DNA of 64,000 nucleotides from [Anoxybacillus] calidus (lineage in GTDB: Bacteria; Bacillota; Bacilli; Bacillales; Anoxybacillaceae). A program made the position numbers and the translations under genes. Positions 8,953 through 18,015 of the stretch are shown piece by piece (position 1 is the stretch's first letter; every line of letters begins with the position of its first letter). The stretch covers positions 206,743 to 270,742 of the forward strand of contig NZ_JACDUU010000006.1 in NCBI RefSeq assembly GCF_013760845.1. Reading direction: 5' to 3'. Under the pieces are notes generated by a model, which saw only the letters and a program-made list of their open reading frames with translations, made no database searches and was not told the origin of the DNA.

Positions 8953-11109
8953 TTATTCATTTTTGAAAGAGAAAGAAAGTTTCTGCTGCTCTTGGTCCCA
9001 TACTAGATAGGCATCAAATGTTTTCTCGCCTTTTTTAAATCCTTTAATAAGGTCCGTCTTGCCGTTCTGCAGCAATTTTTTCACGTTTGTTTGCGAAATC
9101 TTTTTTCCGAGTATCATCTTCGAAATAGTGAAAGAGCATTTCGTTTTCGCATAATTGGAACAGCCGTAAAAATCTCCTTTGTCGATTACCGTTCCGTCAC
9201 ATAGTTTACATTTGCCAACCGTTTTTCCAAGCGTTGTTTTCGATTTTGTTCGTTGAATGGATTCGGTATCAAGGCCGGCGAAGTTCCATGTTTCCGACAT
9301 TTCAATCGCATCTTGAATAATTTTCGCTGACAGTTTCTTTACTTGTTCGATAAAGTTTGCCGCTGATGCTTTTCCTTCACCAATTTCGCTTAAGCGCTGC
9401 TCCCATTTTGCCGTCATTTCCGGTGAGGCTAATATTTTATCACCAATTGCCTCAATTAAAACTTTTCCTTTATCCGTCGCATACACTTGATTTTTCTTCA
9501 CTTCAATATATTTTCGTTCCTTCAGCATCGTAATAATGCCGGCACGTGTTGCTTCCGTCCCTAGGCCTTCTGTTTTCATTAAAACTTTTTCTAGTTCCTC
9601 ATTGTCGAGAAACTTTCCCGCTGTTTTCATAAGGGTAATGAGTTGACCTTCTGTATATCGTTTTGGTGGCTGCGTTTTACCTTCTTTCACTTTGACATGT
9701 ACAACACAACCTTCTTCCCCTTCTTGAACTTCTGGAAGCAGCAGCACATCTTCCTCATCGTCACGATGAAAAATGACTTTTCGCCATCCTTCTTGTATTT
9801 GCTGTTTTCCTTTAGAAATAAATTCCGCTCTCTTATCGACGAGAGTAATAATCGTTGTATAGTCAAAAATGGCTTGTTCATAATGGGCGGCAATGAGGCG
9901 GCGAACGACTAAATCATAAATTTTCCGCTCATCGTTTGATAGCTTATTAGGATCTGTCACTTGTTCGGTTGGGATAATCGCATAGTGGTCCGTCACCTTT
10001 TTTTCATTGACATACCGTTTGTTGTGAATAATCGAAGGATTCGGAAGCGGAAAAAGGTCTTTATATTCTGGTAATCTACTTACTTTCTGCAAAATATCCG
10101 GGAATGTTTCCGCCTCTCCTCTCGTCACATAGTTGGAATCAGAGCGAGGGTACGAGACAATTCCTTTTTGATATAAGCTTTGCAGAACATCGAGCGTTTT
10201 TTTCGGAGAAAACTGATACAGTTTGTTTGCCGTTGCTTGTAACGATGACAAGTTAAATAAAAGCGGCGGCTGAAACTCTTTTCGCTCCGTTTTCACTTCT
10301 TTCACTTCGGCCGCTTTATTCCGGCAAAACTCTGCTATCTTCTTTGCTAATTCTTTGTCTTTCAAGCGGGAGTCATTATCTTTTACCCATTTCCCCTCAT
10401 ATTGCTTCCCGTCTATATTAAACGTCGCCAGCACTTCCCAAAATGGTTCTGACTTAAAATTTTCAATCTCTTTTTCACGCTTCACGATTAACGCTAGTGT
10501 CGGTGTTTGGACACGCCCGGCGGAAAATACGTCGTTCATTCCTTTCTTTTTCAATAAAATGCTGTAAATTCTTGAAGCATTCATGCCGACTAACCAATCG
10601 GCGCATGCCCTTGCATATGCTTCATAATATAAATTTCTTGTTTCACTTTCATCTAGTAAGCTTTTAAATCCTTCATAAATGGCTTTCGGTGTCAACGAAG
10701 AAATCCAGAGCCGCTTCATCGGTTTTTTCACGCCGCTCATTTTGATAATATTTCGAACAATTAGTTCTCCTTCACGCCCGGCGTCACCGGCGTGAATAAT
10801 TTCCGTCACTTCCGGTTTTCTTAGCAATTCTTTTATAATCTTAAATTGTTTCGCTTTCGATTTTTCGATTTCGTATTGAAACTGTTCAGGTATAATCGGT
10901 AACGTCTCCATCGTCCATTGCTTCCATTCCGGACGGTAATGCTCGGGCGGGGCAAGTTGGAAAAGATGACCGACCGCCCATGTCATGTATGCTCCTTTCG
11001 GAAATAGTTCATTCGGAAAAATTTCAAGATAGCCATCATGTTTTTTTGATTGAAATGGCGAGGCGAGCGTGATTCCTTGGTCCGGTTTTTCAGCGATAAT
11101 TACTTTCAT
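8953..11109 (-). CDS. topB: DNA topoisomerase III
   Basis: Type IA topoisomerase, 718 aa, which relaxes negatively supercoiled DNA and resolves recombination and replication intermediates. Toprim domain at the N-terminus (KVIIAEKPDQ, then HAGDAGREGELI with the acidic Mg-binding residues). The active-site tyrosine region is SYPRSDSNYVT near residue 310. A C-terminal zinc-ribbon-like segment follows (CKLCDGTVIDKGDFYGCSNY). Start ATG 11109 has GAGGAG upstream; the frame opens earlier without a site. Length matches B. subtilis TopB. Monocistronic. Confidence 0.95.
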   Translation of the reverse strand: MKVIIAEKPDQGITLASPFQSKKHDGYLEIFPNELFPKGAYMTWAVGHLFQLAPPEHYRPEWKQWTMETLPIIPEQFQYEIEKSKAKQFKIIKELLRKPEVTEIIHAGDAGREGELIVRNIIKMSGVKKPMKRLWISSLTPKAIYEGFKSLLDESETRNLYYEAYARACADWLVGMNASRIYSILLKKKGMNDVFSAGRVQTPTLALIVKREKEIENFKSEPFWEVLATFNIDGKQYEGKWVKDNDSRLKDKELAKKIAEFCRNKAAEVKEVKTERKEFQPPLLFNLSSLQATANKLYQFSPKKTLDVLQSLYQKGIVSYPRSDSNYVTRGEAETFPDILQKVSRLPEYKDLFPLPNPSIIHNKRYVNEKKVTDHYAIIPTEQVTDPNKLSNDERKIYDLVVRRLIAAHYEQAIFDYTTIITLVDKRAEFISKGKQQIQEGWRKVIFHRDDEEDVLLLPEVQEGEEGCVVHVKVKEGKTQPPKRYTEGQLITLMKTAGKFLDNEELEKVLMKTEGLGTEATRAGIITMLKERKYIEVKKNQVYATDKGKVLIEAIGDKILASPEMTAKWEQRLSEIGEGKASAANFIEQVKKLSAKIIQDAIEMSETWNFAGLDTESIQRTKSKTTLGKTVGKCKLCDGTVIDKGDFYGCSNYAKTKCSFTISKMILGKKISQTNVKKLLQNGKTDLIKGFKKGEKTFDAYLVWDQEQQKLSFSFKNE

Positions 11110-11175
11110 ACTTTTTCTCCTCAGCTTTATAAAACATATACATGAAACATAACACACTTCGGACATCATTTTGGC

Positions 11176-12078
11176 TTAAGCCACTTCATGTCCTCTTGAG
11201 CTTTGCAAAATTTCAAACCATTGCTGACGATCCACTGACAAGGATAAGGCGCGTACTGCTCTTTCAATTCTCTCTTCTTTTCCTGAGCCAACAATCGGCA
11301 TAATACGCGCCGGATGCGCCAATAGCCATGCGTACATAACTTCGTCGATCGTGCGTGCTCCAATTTCTTCTTTGACTTTTTCTAATGTATCGCGAAGGCG
11401 TACAACTTTTTCATCTTCAGATGTAAAAATTTTTCCTCCCGCTAGCGGCGACCATGCCATCGGTGGAATTCGTTTTTCTTGGCACAAATCCAATGTACCG
11501 TCTTCCATATTTTCAAGATTAAAGACAGATATTTCAATCTGATTAGTCACTAATGGAAAATCTAAATATGACTGTAACATATTAAATTGCGAACGTTTAA
11601 AGTTCGACACTCCGAAATAGCGGACTTTCCCTTCTTTCTTTAATTGTGTAAATGCCTCTGCTACTTCTTCTGGATTCATAAATGGGTCCGGGCGGTGAAT
11701 TAATAGTACATCAATATAGTCCGTTTGAAAATTTTTTAGCGAACGATGAACGCTTTCGATAATATGTTTTTTGCTAGTATCATAATGTTTGATTCGGTGA
11801 TTAGGGCGATTCTTTGAGACTAATTTAATGCCGCACTTTGTCACAATCTCCATCTGATCTCGTAATTCTGGCTTTAGCTTAAGGGCATCGCCAAATAATT
11901 TTTCGCATGTATAACTACCATAAATATCGGCATGATCAAATGTCGTAATTCCATTTTCTAAACAAAACTCAATGAGGCTTAACGTTTCTTCTTTTGAATA
12001 GTTCCATTCTGCTAGACGCCATAAGCCATGAATAAGGCGGGAAAACGATAAGTCTTCTGCCAAGCGGATTCGTTCCAT
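11176..12078 (-). CDS. Aldo/keto reductase (YdhF-like)
   Basis: NADPH-dependent aldehyde/ketone reductase of the AKR superfamily, 300 aa, (beta/alpha)8 barrel. The catalytic tetrad is recognisable: Asp in TFDHADIYG, Tyr five residues later, Lys in EIVTKCGI and His in LLIHRPDP. SNF, SPLAGG and VGSG...ERAVRAL form the cofactor side. Start ATG 12078 is chosen because GGAGG lies 7 bases upstream; the frame runs on to 12270 with sequence that resembles a decayed gene, not AKR. Physiological substrate unknown. Confidence 0.9.
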   Translation of the reverse strand: MERIRLAEDLSFSRLIHGLWRLAEWNYSKEETLSLIEFCLENGITTFDHADIYGSYTCEKLFGDALKLKPELRDQMEIVTKCGIKLVSKNRPNHRIKHYDTSKKHIIESVHRSLKNFQTDYIDVLLIHRPDPFMNPEEVAEAFTQLKKEGKVRYFGVSNFKRSQFNMLQSYLDFPLVTNQIEISVFNLENMEDGTLDLCQEKRIPPMAWSPLAGGKIFTSEDEKVVRLRDTLEKVKEEIGARTIDEVMYAWLLAHPARIMPIVGSGKEERIERAVRALSLSVDRQQWFEILQSSRGHEVA

Positions 12079-12690
12079 TTTCATTCCTCCGTATGCTGTT
12101 TTTATGTATAGACAAGTTTTTATTATGTAACAAAACCTAGGAATTGTAAATTGAATAAATCGTTGCAGCCTTTTAACAAATTCCACATTTGATGTATAAG
12201 CTCCTTCCAAAATATAGCCATCAAGATCGTAAAACTCGACTGTATAGTACCCTTCCGAATAATTCAGCACTTCCTTCCACTGATTCGGGAATCATTCGAG
12301 TGTTTGGTTCCTACCAAAACCGATACACATCCTCAATCGCTTCTTTATATCACCTGCTTAGGGGCAAATATATCTTTTTTACAGCGAATCATCCACTTTC
12401 TTAAAATAAATCTCGACATTCCCGTTACAAACGAAACTTCATTCATTCTTTTTCAAGCGATGTGCTGAAATAACGGTATGACTGCGCCAAACTAGACACC
12501 CAAAACCCACGACTGAATGTACGATCCATTCGGACCTCCCCTTTAACATTGTATATAGATTGAATTTGACTCCACGGGCACATATACCTTCTTAGCAAAA
12601 AAATTTTCTAGCCTATCATCGATTAAGTCTCTTTTTCTGACACATACTACATACATGCGGGAAAATAAAGGAAGGGGATGACAGAAGCAC
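12079..12690. other. Gap with probable gene remnants
   Basis: No intact gene of ordinary size. On the minus strand about 12120-12270 reads WKEVLNYSEGYYTVEFYDLDG and onward, which looks protein-coding but lacks a start, and its upstream frames are interrupted. A 28-codon minus ORF at 12443-12529 (MDRTFSRGFWVSSLAQ...) has a GGGGAGG site 5 bases before its ATG. These are candidates only. Confidence 0.35.
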
Positions 12691-12691
12691 C

Positions 12692-14623
12692 ATGAAAACG
12701 TTGAACAAGAGGTTATTTTCGCTAAAAATAAGAAAGCTACAAACCATGTTGCTGGTGATTTCGCTATCAGTCGGAATAGGAGCACTTCCTACAAAAACAA
12801 GCGCCGAAGAGCATCCATCGACAAGACAAAACAATGAAAAATATACGTGGAATTTAGCCGACATTTACCCGTCACAAGCGGATTTTGATAAAGATTATGA
12901 AACAGTTTCCAAAATGCTTTCCAAAATCTCAGCTTATCGAGGCTTATTGAGTAAAAAAACAAAATTAGTAGAGTTTTTACAGCTAAACGAAGCCATTTCC
13001 CGCAAAATTGAAAAACTATCTTTGTACGCTCACTTAAAGCAAGATTTGAACATTGAAGACAAAAAAGCGGCACATCTTAAGGCAAAAATAGAAAAGCTCG
13101 CGTCGGAATACGCCGCAGCAACCGCTTTTATGGAACCAGAAATTTTGGCAATGCCAAAAAACAAATTAAATGCTCTAAAAAAAAGCCGCGAGTTGAAACA
13201 ATATGCCCGCTATATGGAAAGCATAGTAAAAAGAAAGCAACATACTCTATCGAAAAAGGAGGAAGCATTGCTTGCCAAACTCGCCCCAATGACGAATGAC
13301 CCAGAAAACATTTATAACAATGCCTCACGCGGCGACTACACTCCAGTGGTTATAAAGAATGCAAACGGTACAAGCATCAAATTAACAGAAGGAAACTATC
13401 TGGCCGAGCTAGAGCATCCAGACCGCGAATATCGAAAACGCGTTTTTAAAGCATTTTTTTCGAGTTATCAATCCATCCAAAACACATCTGCTGCGACATT
13501 GTATGCTTCTGTTAAAGCAGACGAACTGTACGCAAAAGCGCGGCGTTACAAATCCAGCCTTCATGCCGCTTTATCAGCTGACGATGTACCGAAACATGTT
13601 TTTACGAATCTTTTATCGTCCGTCAATGAGAATCTTCATTATTTGCACCGTTATATCGAGTTGCGCAAAAACGTACTTCATATAGACAAAGTACATGGAT
13701 ATGATATGTATGTCCCGCTTGTAAACGAGGCGGTTGCGAAAAAAATGAAATTCCCAATTGAACAGGCGCAAACGGTTATTCTTGAAGGGCTAAAACCGCT
13801 TGGAAAAGAATATGTGGCAAACGTCAAATATGCGTTTGAGCATCGCTGGCTAGACATTTTTCCACGCGATAAAAAATATACAGGCGGTTATAATACGTCA
13901 GCATATGACACGCACCCTTTTATTTTACTTAATTATGACAACTCGCTTGATGAAATGTTGACAATTGCTCATGAAATAGGCCACGCCATGAACTCTCTTT
14001 ATACCAACAAAAAGCAGCCTTATTATAACTCTGGTCAGTCGATTTTTACGGCGGAAGTGGCCTCGACAGCGAATGAATTACTCATGATGAACTATCTTCT
14101 CGGCAAAGCAAAAACAGAGGAAGAAAGACTTTACTTATTAAACAAACAAATTGATCAAATAAGAGGAACGGTTTACACACAAGTGATGTATTCGGAGTTT
14201 GAAAAAGAGATTCATGACAAAGTACGCCATGGAGAAAGCTTAACAGCAGAGGAATTAAACGATTTATGGCTCAAATTGTTGGGAAAATATTATGGAAATG
14301 CTTATCAAACCGACAAGGAAGCAGCACTCGGCTGGCTTCGCATCCCACACTTTTATGACCAGTTTTATGTATATAAATACGCAACTGCTATCGCTGCGGC
14401 ATATGAACTCGTAAAACAGATGAATGAAGACAAGACAGGAGCAGCGACAAAACGCTATCTTGAGTTTTTGAGTGCCGGCACGTCCGATGAACCACTTTCA
14501 TTACTAAAAAAAGCAGGAGTTGACATGACTTCCTCAGAACCGATTACAAATCTTTTACGCTACTTTGGTTCCCTTATTGAAGAAATGGAGCAAATTTTAC
14601 GGAAACAAGGAAAAATAAAATAA
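12692..14623 (+). CDS. Secreted oligoendopeptidase F-type metallopeptidase (M3B)
   Basis: 643 aa. Zinc peptidase of family M3B, which cleaves short peptides. The zinc motif is HEIGHAM (His427, Glu428, His431), with the third ligand Glu455 in FTAEVAST. The body matches PepF (YTWNLADIYPS at the start, LGKYYG, YKYATAIAAAYELV near the end). Unlike ordinary cytosolic PepF, a leader of about 38 residues is present: basic N-terminus, hydrophobic LLVISLSVGIGALP, then KTSAEE, a plausible AxA-type cleavage. It is therefore probably exported. The Shine-Dalgarno AAGGAAGGGG is rather far (about 15 bases), and a 5-codon ORF overlaps the start (12678-12695). Confidence 0.88.
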   Translation: MKTLNKRLFSLKIRKLQTMLLVISLSVGIGALPTKTSAEEHPSTRQNNEKYTWNLADIYPSQADFDKDYETVSKMLSKISAYRGLLSKKTKLVEFLQLNEAISRKIEKLSLYAHLKQDLNIEDKKAAHLKAKIEKLASEYAAATAFMEPEILAMPKNKLNALKKSRELKQYARYMESIVKRKQHTLSKKEEALLAKLAPMTNDPENIYNNASRGDYTPVVIKNANGTSIKLTEGNYLAELEHPDREYRKRVFKAFFSSYQSIQNTSAATLYASVKADELYAKARRYKSSLHAALSADDVPKHVFTNLLSSVNENLHYLHRYIELRKNVLHIDKVHGYDMYVPLVNEAVAKKMKFPIEQAQTVILEGLKPLGKEYVANVKYAFEHRWLDIFPRDKKYTGGYNTSAYDTHPFILLNYDNSLDEMLTIAHEIGHAMNSLYTNKKQPYYNSGQSIFTAEVASTANELLMMNYLLGKAKTEEERLYLLNKQIDQIRGTVYTQVMYSEFEKEIHDKVRHGESLTAEELNDLWLKLLGKYYGNAYQTDKEAALGWLRIPHFYDQFYVYKYATAIAAAYELVKQMNEDKTGAATKRYLEFLSAGTSDEPLSLLKKAGVDMTSSEPITNLLRYFGSLIEEMEQILRKQGKIK

Positions 14624-14635
14624 CGAAACGAATCC

Positions 14636-14676
14636 ATAAGGGGCTGGCTATCAAGCAAAAGGTCAGCCCTTTTTAT
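14636..14676. terminator. Bidirectional terminator
   Basis: AAGGGGCTGGC / GGTCAGCCCTTTTT stem between the convergent peptidase and yidC2 genes. Confidence 0.8.
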
Positions 14677-14701
14677 TATGGAGTTCGCTTCGTTATTTTC
14701 A

Positions 14702-15463
14702 TTATGTCGCCTGGCTATCTTGTTTGGCAGCTAACGATTTTAGTTGCATTCGAAAAATGAGCGATTGAATGATGGAAAAACATCCGCCAACGACCCAGTA
14801 AAGCGACAAAGCAGATGGAACAGAGCTTGCGCCAATGAAAATCATTGCCGGCATGATATATGACATCATCACCATCTGCTGTGACGTTTCTCCGGTAACA
14901 GATGGTGATAGGCGCATGGAAATAAACGTCATTAAACTAGCAAGAATCGGTAAAATAAAATATGGATCTTTGTGTCCGAGCTGCACCCATAAAAATGAGT
15001 GAAGCTTAATTTCTTGCGTCCGCGAAATCGCGTAATAAAGCGCCATAAAAATCGGCGTTTGAATGAGCGCCGGCAAACAGCCGCTCATTGGGTTTATACC
15101 GTGCTTTTGATAAAGTTGCATCATTTCTTGCTGCATTTGTTGCTGTTTTTGTAAATCAGTGCCTTTATATTTTTCTTGAAGACGTTGAATCTCCGGGCGA
15201 AGCTTTTGCATTGCTAAAGTCGTTTGAAATTGCTTTAACATGAGCGGCAATAACAAGAAACGAACAACCAACGTTAATGTAATGATGGCTAGTCCATAAT
15301 TATTGCCAAAAAAAGCACCTAACGTTAATAGAATCTTCGACATCGGATAGACAAAATAATGATTCCAAATTCCTTGGCTGTTTTCGGTAATCGGTGCATT
15401 TGTACCGCATCCGCTTAAAATGGTTACTACTAACAGAAAAAGAAGAAATAATTTTCCTTTCAT
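14702..15463 (-). CDS. yqjG: Membrane protein insertase YidC2 (YqjG-type)
   Basis: 253 aa. Inserts proteins into the cytoplasmic membrane with or without Sec. Lipoprotein signal peptide with lipobox LSGC at the N-terminus, then five TM segments. The first long TM carries the conserved hydrophilic-groove arginine (LTLVVRFLLLPLM), and the cytoplasmic hairpin (QRLQEKYKGTDLQKQQQMQQEMM) and YAISRTQEI loop are typical. The ribosome site AAGGAGG is buried in a strong hairpin (15466-15510) and the gene follows a MifM-like leader ORF. That arrangement identifies it as the inducible second insertase, not the constitutive SpoIIIJ. Confidence 0.93.
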   Translation of the reverse strand: MKGKLFLLFLLVVTILSGCGTNAPITENSQGIWNHYFVYPMSKILLTLGAFFGNNYGLAIITLTLVVRFLLLPLMLKQFQTTLAMQKLRPEIQRLQEKYKGTDLQKQQQMQQEMMQLYQKHGINPMSGCLPALIQTPIFMALYYAISRTQEIKLHSFLWVQLGHKDPYFILPILASLMTFISMRLSPSVTGETSQQMVMMSYIMPAMIFIGASSVPSALSLYWVVGGCFSIIQSLIFRMQLKSLAAKQDSQAT

Positions 15464-15465
15464 AT

Positions 15466-15510
15466 GGCTTCCTCCTTGTTTTTCATTGCGTCATAGAAAA
15501 ACAAGGAGCC
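15466..15510 (-). promoter_or_regulatory. Hairpin sequestering the yidC2 ribosome binding site
   Basis: On the minus strand GGCTCCTTGTTTTTC pairs with GAAAAACAAGGAGGAAGCC, which contains the AAGGAGG of yidC2. The loop holds the stop codon of the upstream leader ORF, and the 5' arm is made of its last sense codons. A ribosome stalled in those codons would keep the 5' arm open and expose the site. This is the MifM control design known from B. subtilis. Confidence 0.85.
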
Positions 15511-15763
15511 TACTTCCTTCATCATCAGCAGCTCGTGATTGATCACTGTAAGGAATTTTTCTCTGCTGCAACACAAAAAAATTTCGAAAAGGATAAACCA
15601 TCATGAAACGATATCTATAAATTTTTTCATTCTTCACATCATCTAAACGGATCTGATGAATAAACCATTTATTTCCTTTCTGGTAAACAAAATAATGCTT
15701 AATCGTTGTGAAAAACGTACTAAAAAGAAATACATATATCAGTAACTCAAACGGTGCTTCCAT
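15491..15763 (-). CDS. mifM: MifM-like translational arrest leader peptide
   Basis: 90 aa. One N-terminal membrane segment (ELLIYVFLFSTFFTTI), a basic middle part and an acidic stretch (AADDEGS) eight residues before the end. In B. subtilis, MifM is a short membrane protein directly upstream of yidC2. It stalls the ribosome at an acidic C-terminal sequence unless its own membrane insertion by YidC pulls it free, so low insertase activity induces YidC2. Here the position, topology, acidic C-terminus and the hairpin overlap all fit. Overall sequence similarity to B. subtilis MifM appears low, so assignment rests on layout. AGAGGTGG lies 4 bases before ATG 15763. Confidence 0.75.
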   Translation of the reverse strand: MEAPFELLIYVFLFSTFFTTIKHYFVYQKGNKWFIHQIRLDDVKNEKIYRYRFMMVYPFRNFFVLQQRKIPYSDQSRAADDEGSRLLVFL

Positions 15764-15918
15764 ATGGCCACCTCTTTTGCAAAAACAAACCGGTTTCGTC
15801 TACAAAACGTATATACGATAAATCCATCTCAAAAGTTTCATTCTTCTATTATTTTGCCCTTATCCTTCTACTATGTAAAGCTAAAAAATAAATCCAAAAA
15901 GTCTCAAGGAATTTCAAT

Positions 15919-16440
15919 TTACAATAATCGTTCCAAAAAAGTAATGACCGATTGGAATAATTCAGAAAATAATTGGTGATTCACTCCTATATATATAAAC
16001 AGGGCAAACGAAAGATAAAAAATGACAGCTTCTAAAAAGCCGGAAGTCCGATAGGTAATAAAAAATTTATAACGCTTTGTCTGAAACGGCCAAAACAGCG
16101 GAACACCTTGGACAGAAAAAAAGTCTTCAATAATATGAAGTAAATAACCGATAATGAAACCATAGAAAAATAAAGAATGGGACTCCGAGAGCAGCACAGC
16201 AGCAATGATTGCCCAAATAATAATGGAATGAGTCATTCCACGATGTCCAAATGCTTGTTTCACTTTATTGGACATTCCTAGTGATCGCCTGCCTACATAA
16301 GAATTCGGTTCATCGATATCTGGAAGCAAGCTGCCGATGATAATTCCCACAGCATAGCTCATAGTAAACGATAGAGAAGTTTGTGAGGCAATGCCAGCAC
16401 CAATAGCCAATGATGTTACAATATGGGTATGATAACGCAA
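15919..16440 (-). CDS. Membrane-bound metal-dependent hydrolase (YdjM/DUF457 family)
   Basis: About 173 aa with four hydrophobic segments. The family motifs are visible: HTHIVTSLAIGAG at the start, GSLLPDIDEPNS, HRGMTHS and GYLLHIIEDFFSVQGVPLFWPF. They supply the His/Asp ligands of a putative phospholipase-like metal centre in the membrane. AGGTGG lies 5 bases before TTG 16440; a GTG at 16449 overlaps that site. Function in the cell unknown. A gap of about 150 bases to mifM holds no gene. Confidence 0.82.
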   Translation of the reverse strand: MRYHTHIVTSLAIGAGIASQTSLSFTMSYAVGIIIGSLLPDIDEPNSYVGRRSLGMSNKVKQAFGHRGMTHSIIIWAIIAAVLLSESHSLFFYGFIIGYLLHIIEDFFSVQGVPLFWPFQTKRYKFFITYRTSGFLEAVIFYLSFALFIYIGVNHQLFSELFQSVITFLERLL

Positions 16441-16518
16441 GAAAACCACCTGACTCTTTCTAGACTAAACAAAATATATAGCCATTATAGCACAAAACAA
16501 GAAAATTTGTTCGTATAA

Positions 16519-16565
16519 AAAAAGCGAGTTGTTTGATTCTTTTCTCGAACAAACGAACTCGCAAA
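16519..16565. terminator. Hairpin terminator
   Basis: GCGAGTTGTTTG / CAAACGAACTCGC arms with A/T runs on both flanks. Confidence 0.7.
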
Positions 16566-16573
16566 AAATGGTT

Positions 16574-16759
16574 CTATATTTTCATAAGCCGATACACAAC
16601 GACTACTCCTGCCAAAAACGGTAAAAGAGAAACCAATAAAATAGTGCTTTGAACCATTAACCAATCGGTAATTGTTCCACCAAGTATGGCCCTGAACGCA
16701 TACCCGACAGCCCCACCAAAAACAGTAAAGAAGCGCGCCAATCCGGTGAAGCAATATCG
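16574..16759 (-). pseudogene. Transporter (MFS-like) C-terminal remnant
   Basis: An open minus frame without a start reads TGLARFFTVFGGAVGYAFRA and continues through ILGGTITDWLMVQ, LVSLLPFLAGVVVVYRL to a TAG at 16574. Two hydrophobic spans and the GG-A-GYAFRAILGG pattern resemble the last TM pair of a major facilitator transporter. Upstream the frame is closed by two stops, so only the tail survives. Identification is tentative. Confidence 0.5.
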
Positions 16760-16860
16760 CTATCACCGCTTGTAAAGTTGGATAGATCTACTATCGTCAG
16801 TATATTAACAAATAACTTTTGGTATTGAAAAAACGAAATACCATTCTAAAAACGAAGGCT

Positions 16861-17679
16861 TTAGACATTGTATCCTTCTTTCAGCTTCTTTTTATAAAAG
16901 TTGGACAGCTCAATAATCATCGCTCCCATTCGCTCCAGCTGCGGCGCAATGACGCGCTGAACCCCTTCTTCATAGAGAGCTTCAGCGGTTACTTTTCCAA
17001 CCGCTACAGCGACGACATGATCACAAAATGCACGCTGAAGCGATGCGACATCCTTATATTCTTTTGCAAAATCAAATAAAAATCTCACTTGCATCGTTGC
17101 AGTAAAGCAAACTGCATCGACTTTACCACTTGTAATCTCGTTATAAAGCTGTTCAAGAATTTTACGCTCCGGAGCAATATGTCGATACGGCAATAGTTCG
17201 GAATATTTTGCGCCTCTTTGACCAAAAAACTGTTTTAATGCTGGTGCGGTATCTCCATATAATTGAATGACAACGCTTTTTCCATTAAACTCAAACTCTT
17301 TAAGCGCATCGATTAACCCCTTCGTCGTTCCATCATCACTATAAACATGCGGTGTAATCCCTATCTTTTTTAATACCGACAATGTTTTATAGCCGCGAAT
17401 CGCTACCTTTGCCCCCTGAATTCGCCCGACAAGAGCCTCTTTTAATCCAAACTTCTCAGCCGCTGAAAAAATGGCTTCTGTACCTATCCCTGTTGTAAAT
17501 ACAATCCAATCTATTTCTGTTTCAATAAGTGCACGAAGGTCCTCTTCCAACTCTTCCTCTCTAGCAAATACGGTGCCTTGTGCAGGCCTTACCAGCGGTA
17601 TTCCCCCTTGTTTTTTTATTAATGTACTCATTTCCTCCAATTTTCTCGATGCACATAAAACAACGCGCTTACCTTCCAA
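16861..17679 (-). CDS. Uroporphyrinogen-III synthase (stand-alone)
   Basis: 272 aa, HemD fold of two Rossmann-like domains. It cyclises hydroxymethylbilane with ring-D inversion in tetrapyrrole synthesis. Visible marks are VVLCASRKLEEM, WIVFTTGIGTEAIF (the conserved T-G region of domain 1) and DAVCFTATMQVRFLF plus VVAVAVGKVTAEAL in domain 2. Start TTG 17679 with AGGGGGAGAGG upstream. It is not near a hem operon, so it may be a second copy serving siroheme or cobalamin; that is inference. Confidence 0.85.
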   Translation of the reverse strand: MEGKRVVLCASRKLEEMSTLIKKQGGIPLVRPAQGTVFAREEELEEDLRALIETEIDWIVFTTGIGTEAIFSAAEKFGLKEALVGRIQGAKVAIRGYKTLSVLKKIGITPHVYSDDGTTKGLIDALKEFEFNGKSVVIQLYGDTAPALKQFFGQRGAKYSELLPYRHIAPERKILEQLYNEITSGKVDAVCFTATMQVRFLFDFAKEYKDVASLQRAFCDHVVAVAVGKVTAEALYEEGVQRVIAPQLERMGAMIIELSNFYKKKLKEGYNV

Positions 17680-17741
17680 CTGCCTCTCCCCCTTGAAATT
17701 CTATTAATTAAACTTACTATACAATAATTAATCAATAAAAA

Positions 17742-17768
17742 AAACTCCCTCTAAAAAAAGAGAGAGTT
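17742..17768 (-). terminator. Terminator overlapping the stop of the 82-aa gene
   Basis: On the minus strand AACTCTCTCT / AGAGGGAGTT stem followed by eight T. Confidence 0.75.
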
Positions 17769-18015
17769 ATCCGATTACTTTTACGAGGCGATTGGATACA
17801 TAAAACGAACCATAAATTCGAACTGGTTGGATATAAATAATATCATCTAATGCGATTGTTGTTAACTTCGCATTCCGATCATAAGCAAACAATTTTTTGG
17901 CATCCTCATATAATTTTACAATTAGAAAAGTTGTTTCCCCTCGCACTGTTTTAATCATGACGGGTTGTTTTTGTTGAATCCAGCGCTTCAATTGTTTGTA
18001 GGAAACTTCATTCAC
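17767..18015 (-). CDS. Conserved-looking small protein, unknown
   Basis: 82 aa, soluble, predicted mostly beta, with basic N-terminal half (KQLKRWIQQKQPVMIKT) and the segment DDIIYIQPVRIYGSFYVSN. The layout resembles small Sm/YolD-like beta proteins, but I cannot assign a family. GGAGAG lies before ATG 18015. Monocistronic with its own terminator. Confidence 0.6.
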   Translation of the reverse strand: MNEVSYKQLKRWIQQKQPVMIKTVRGETTFLIVKLYEDAKKLFAYDRNAKLTTIALDDIIYIQPVRIYGSFYVSNRLVKVIG

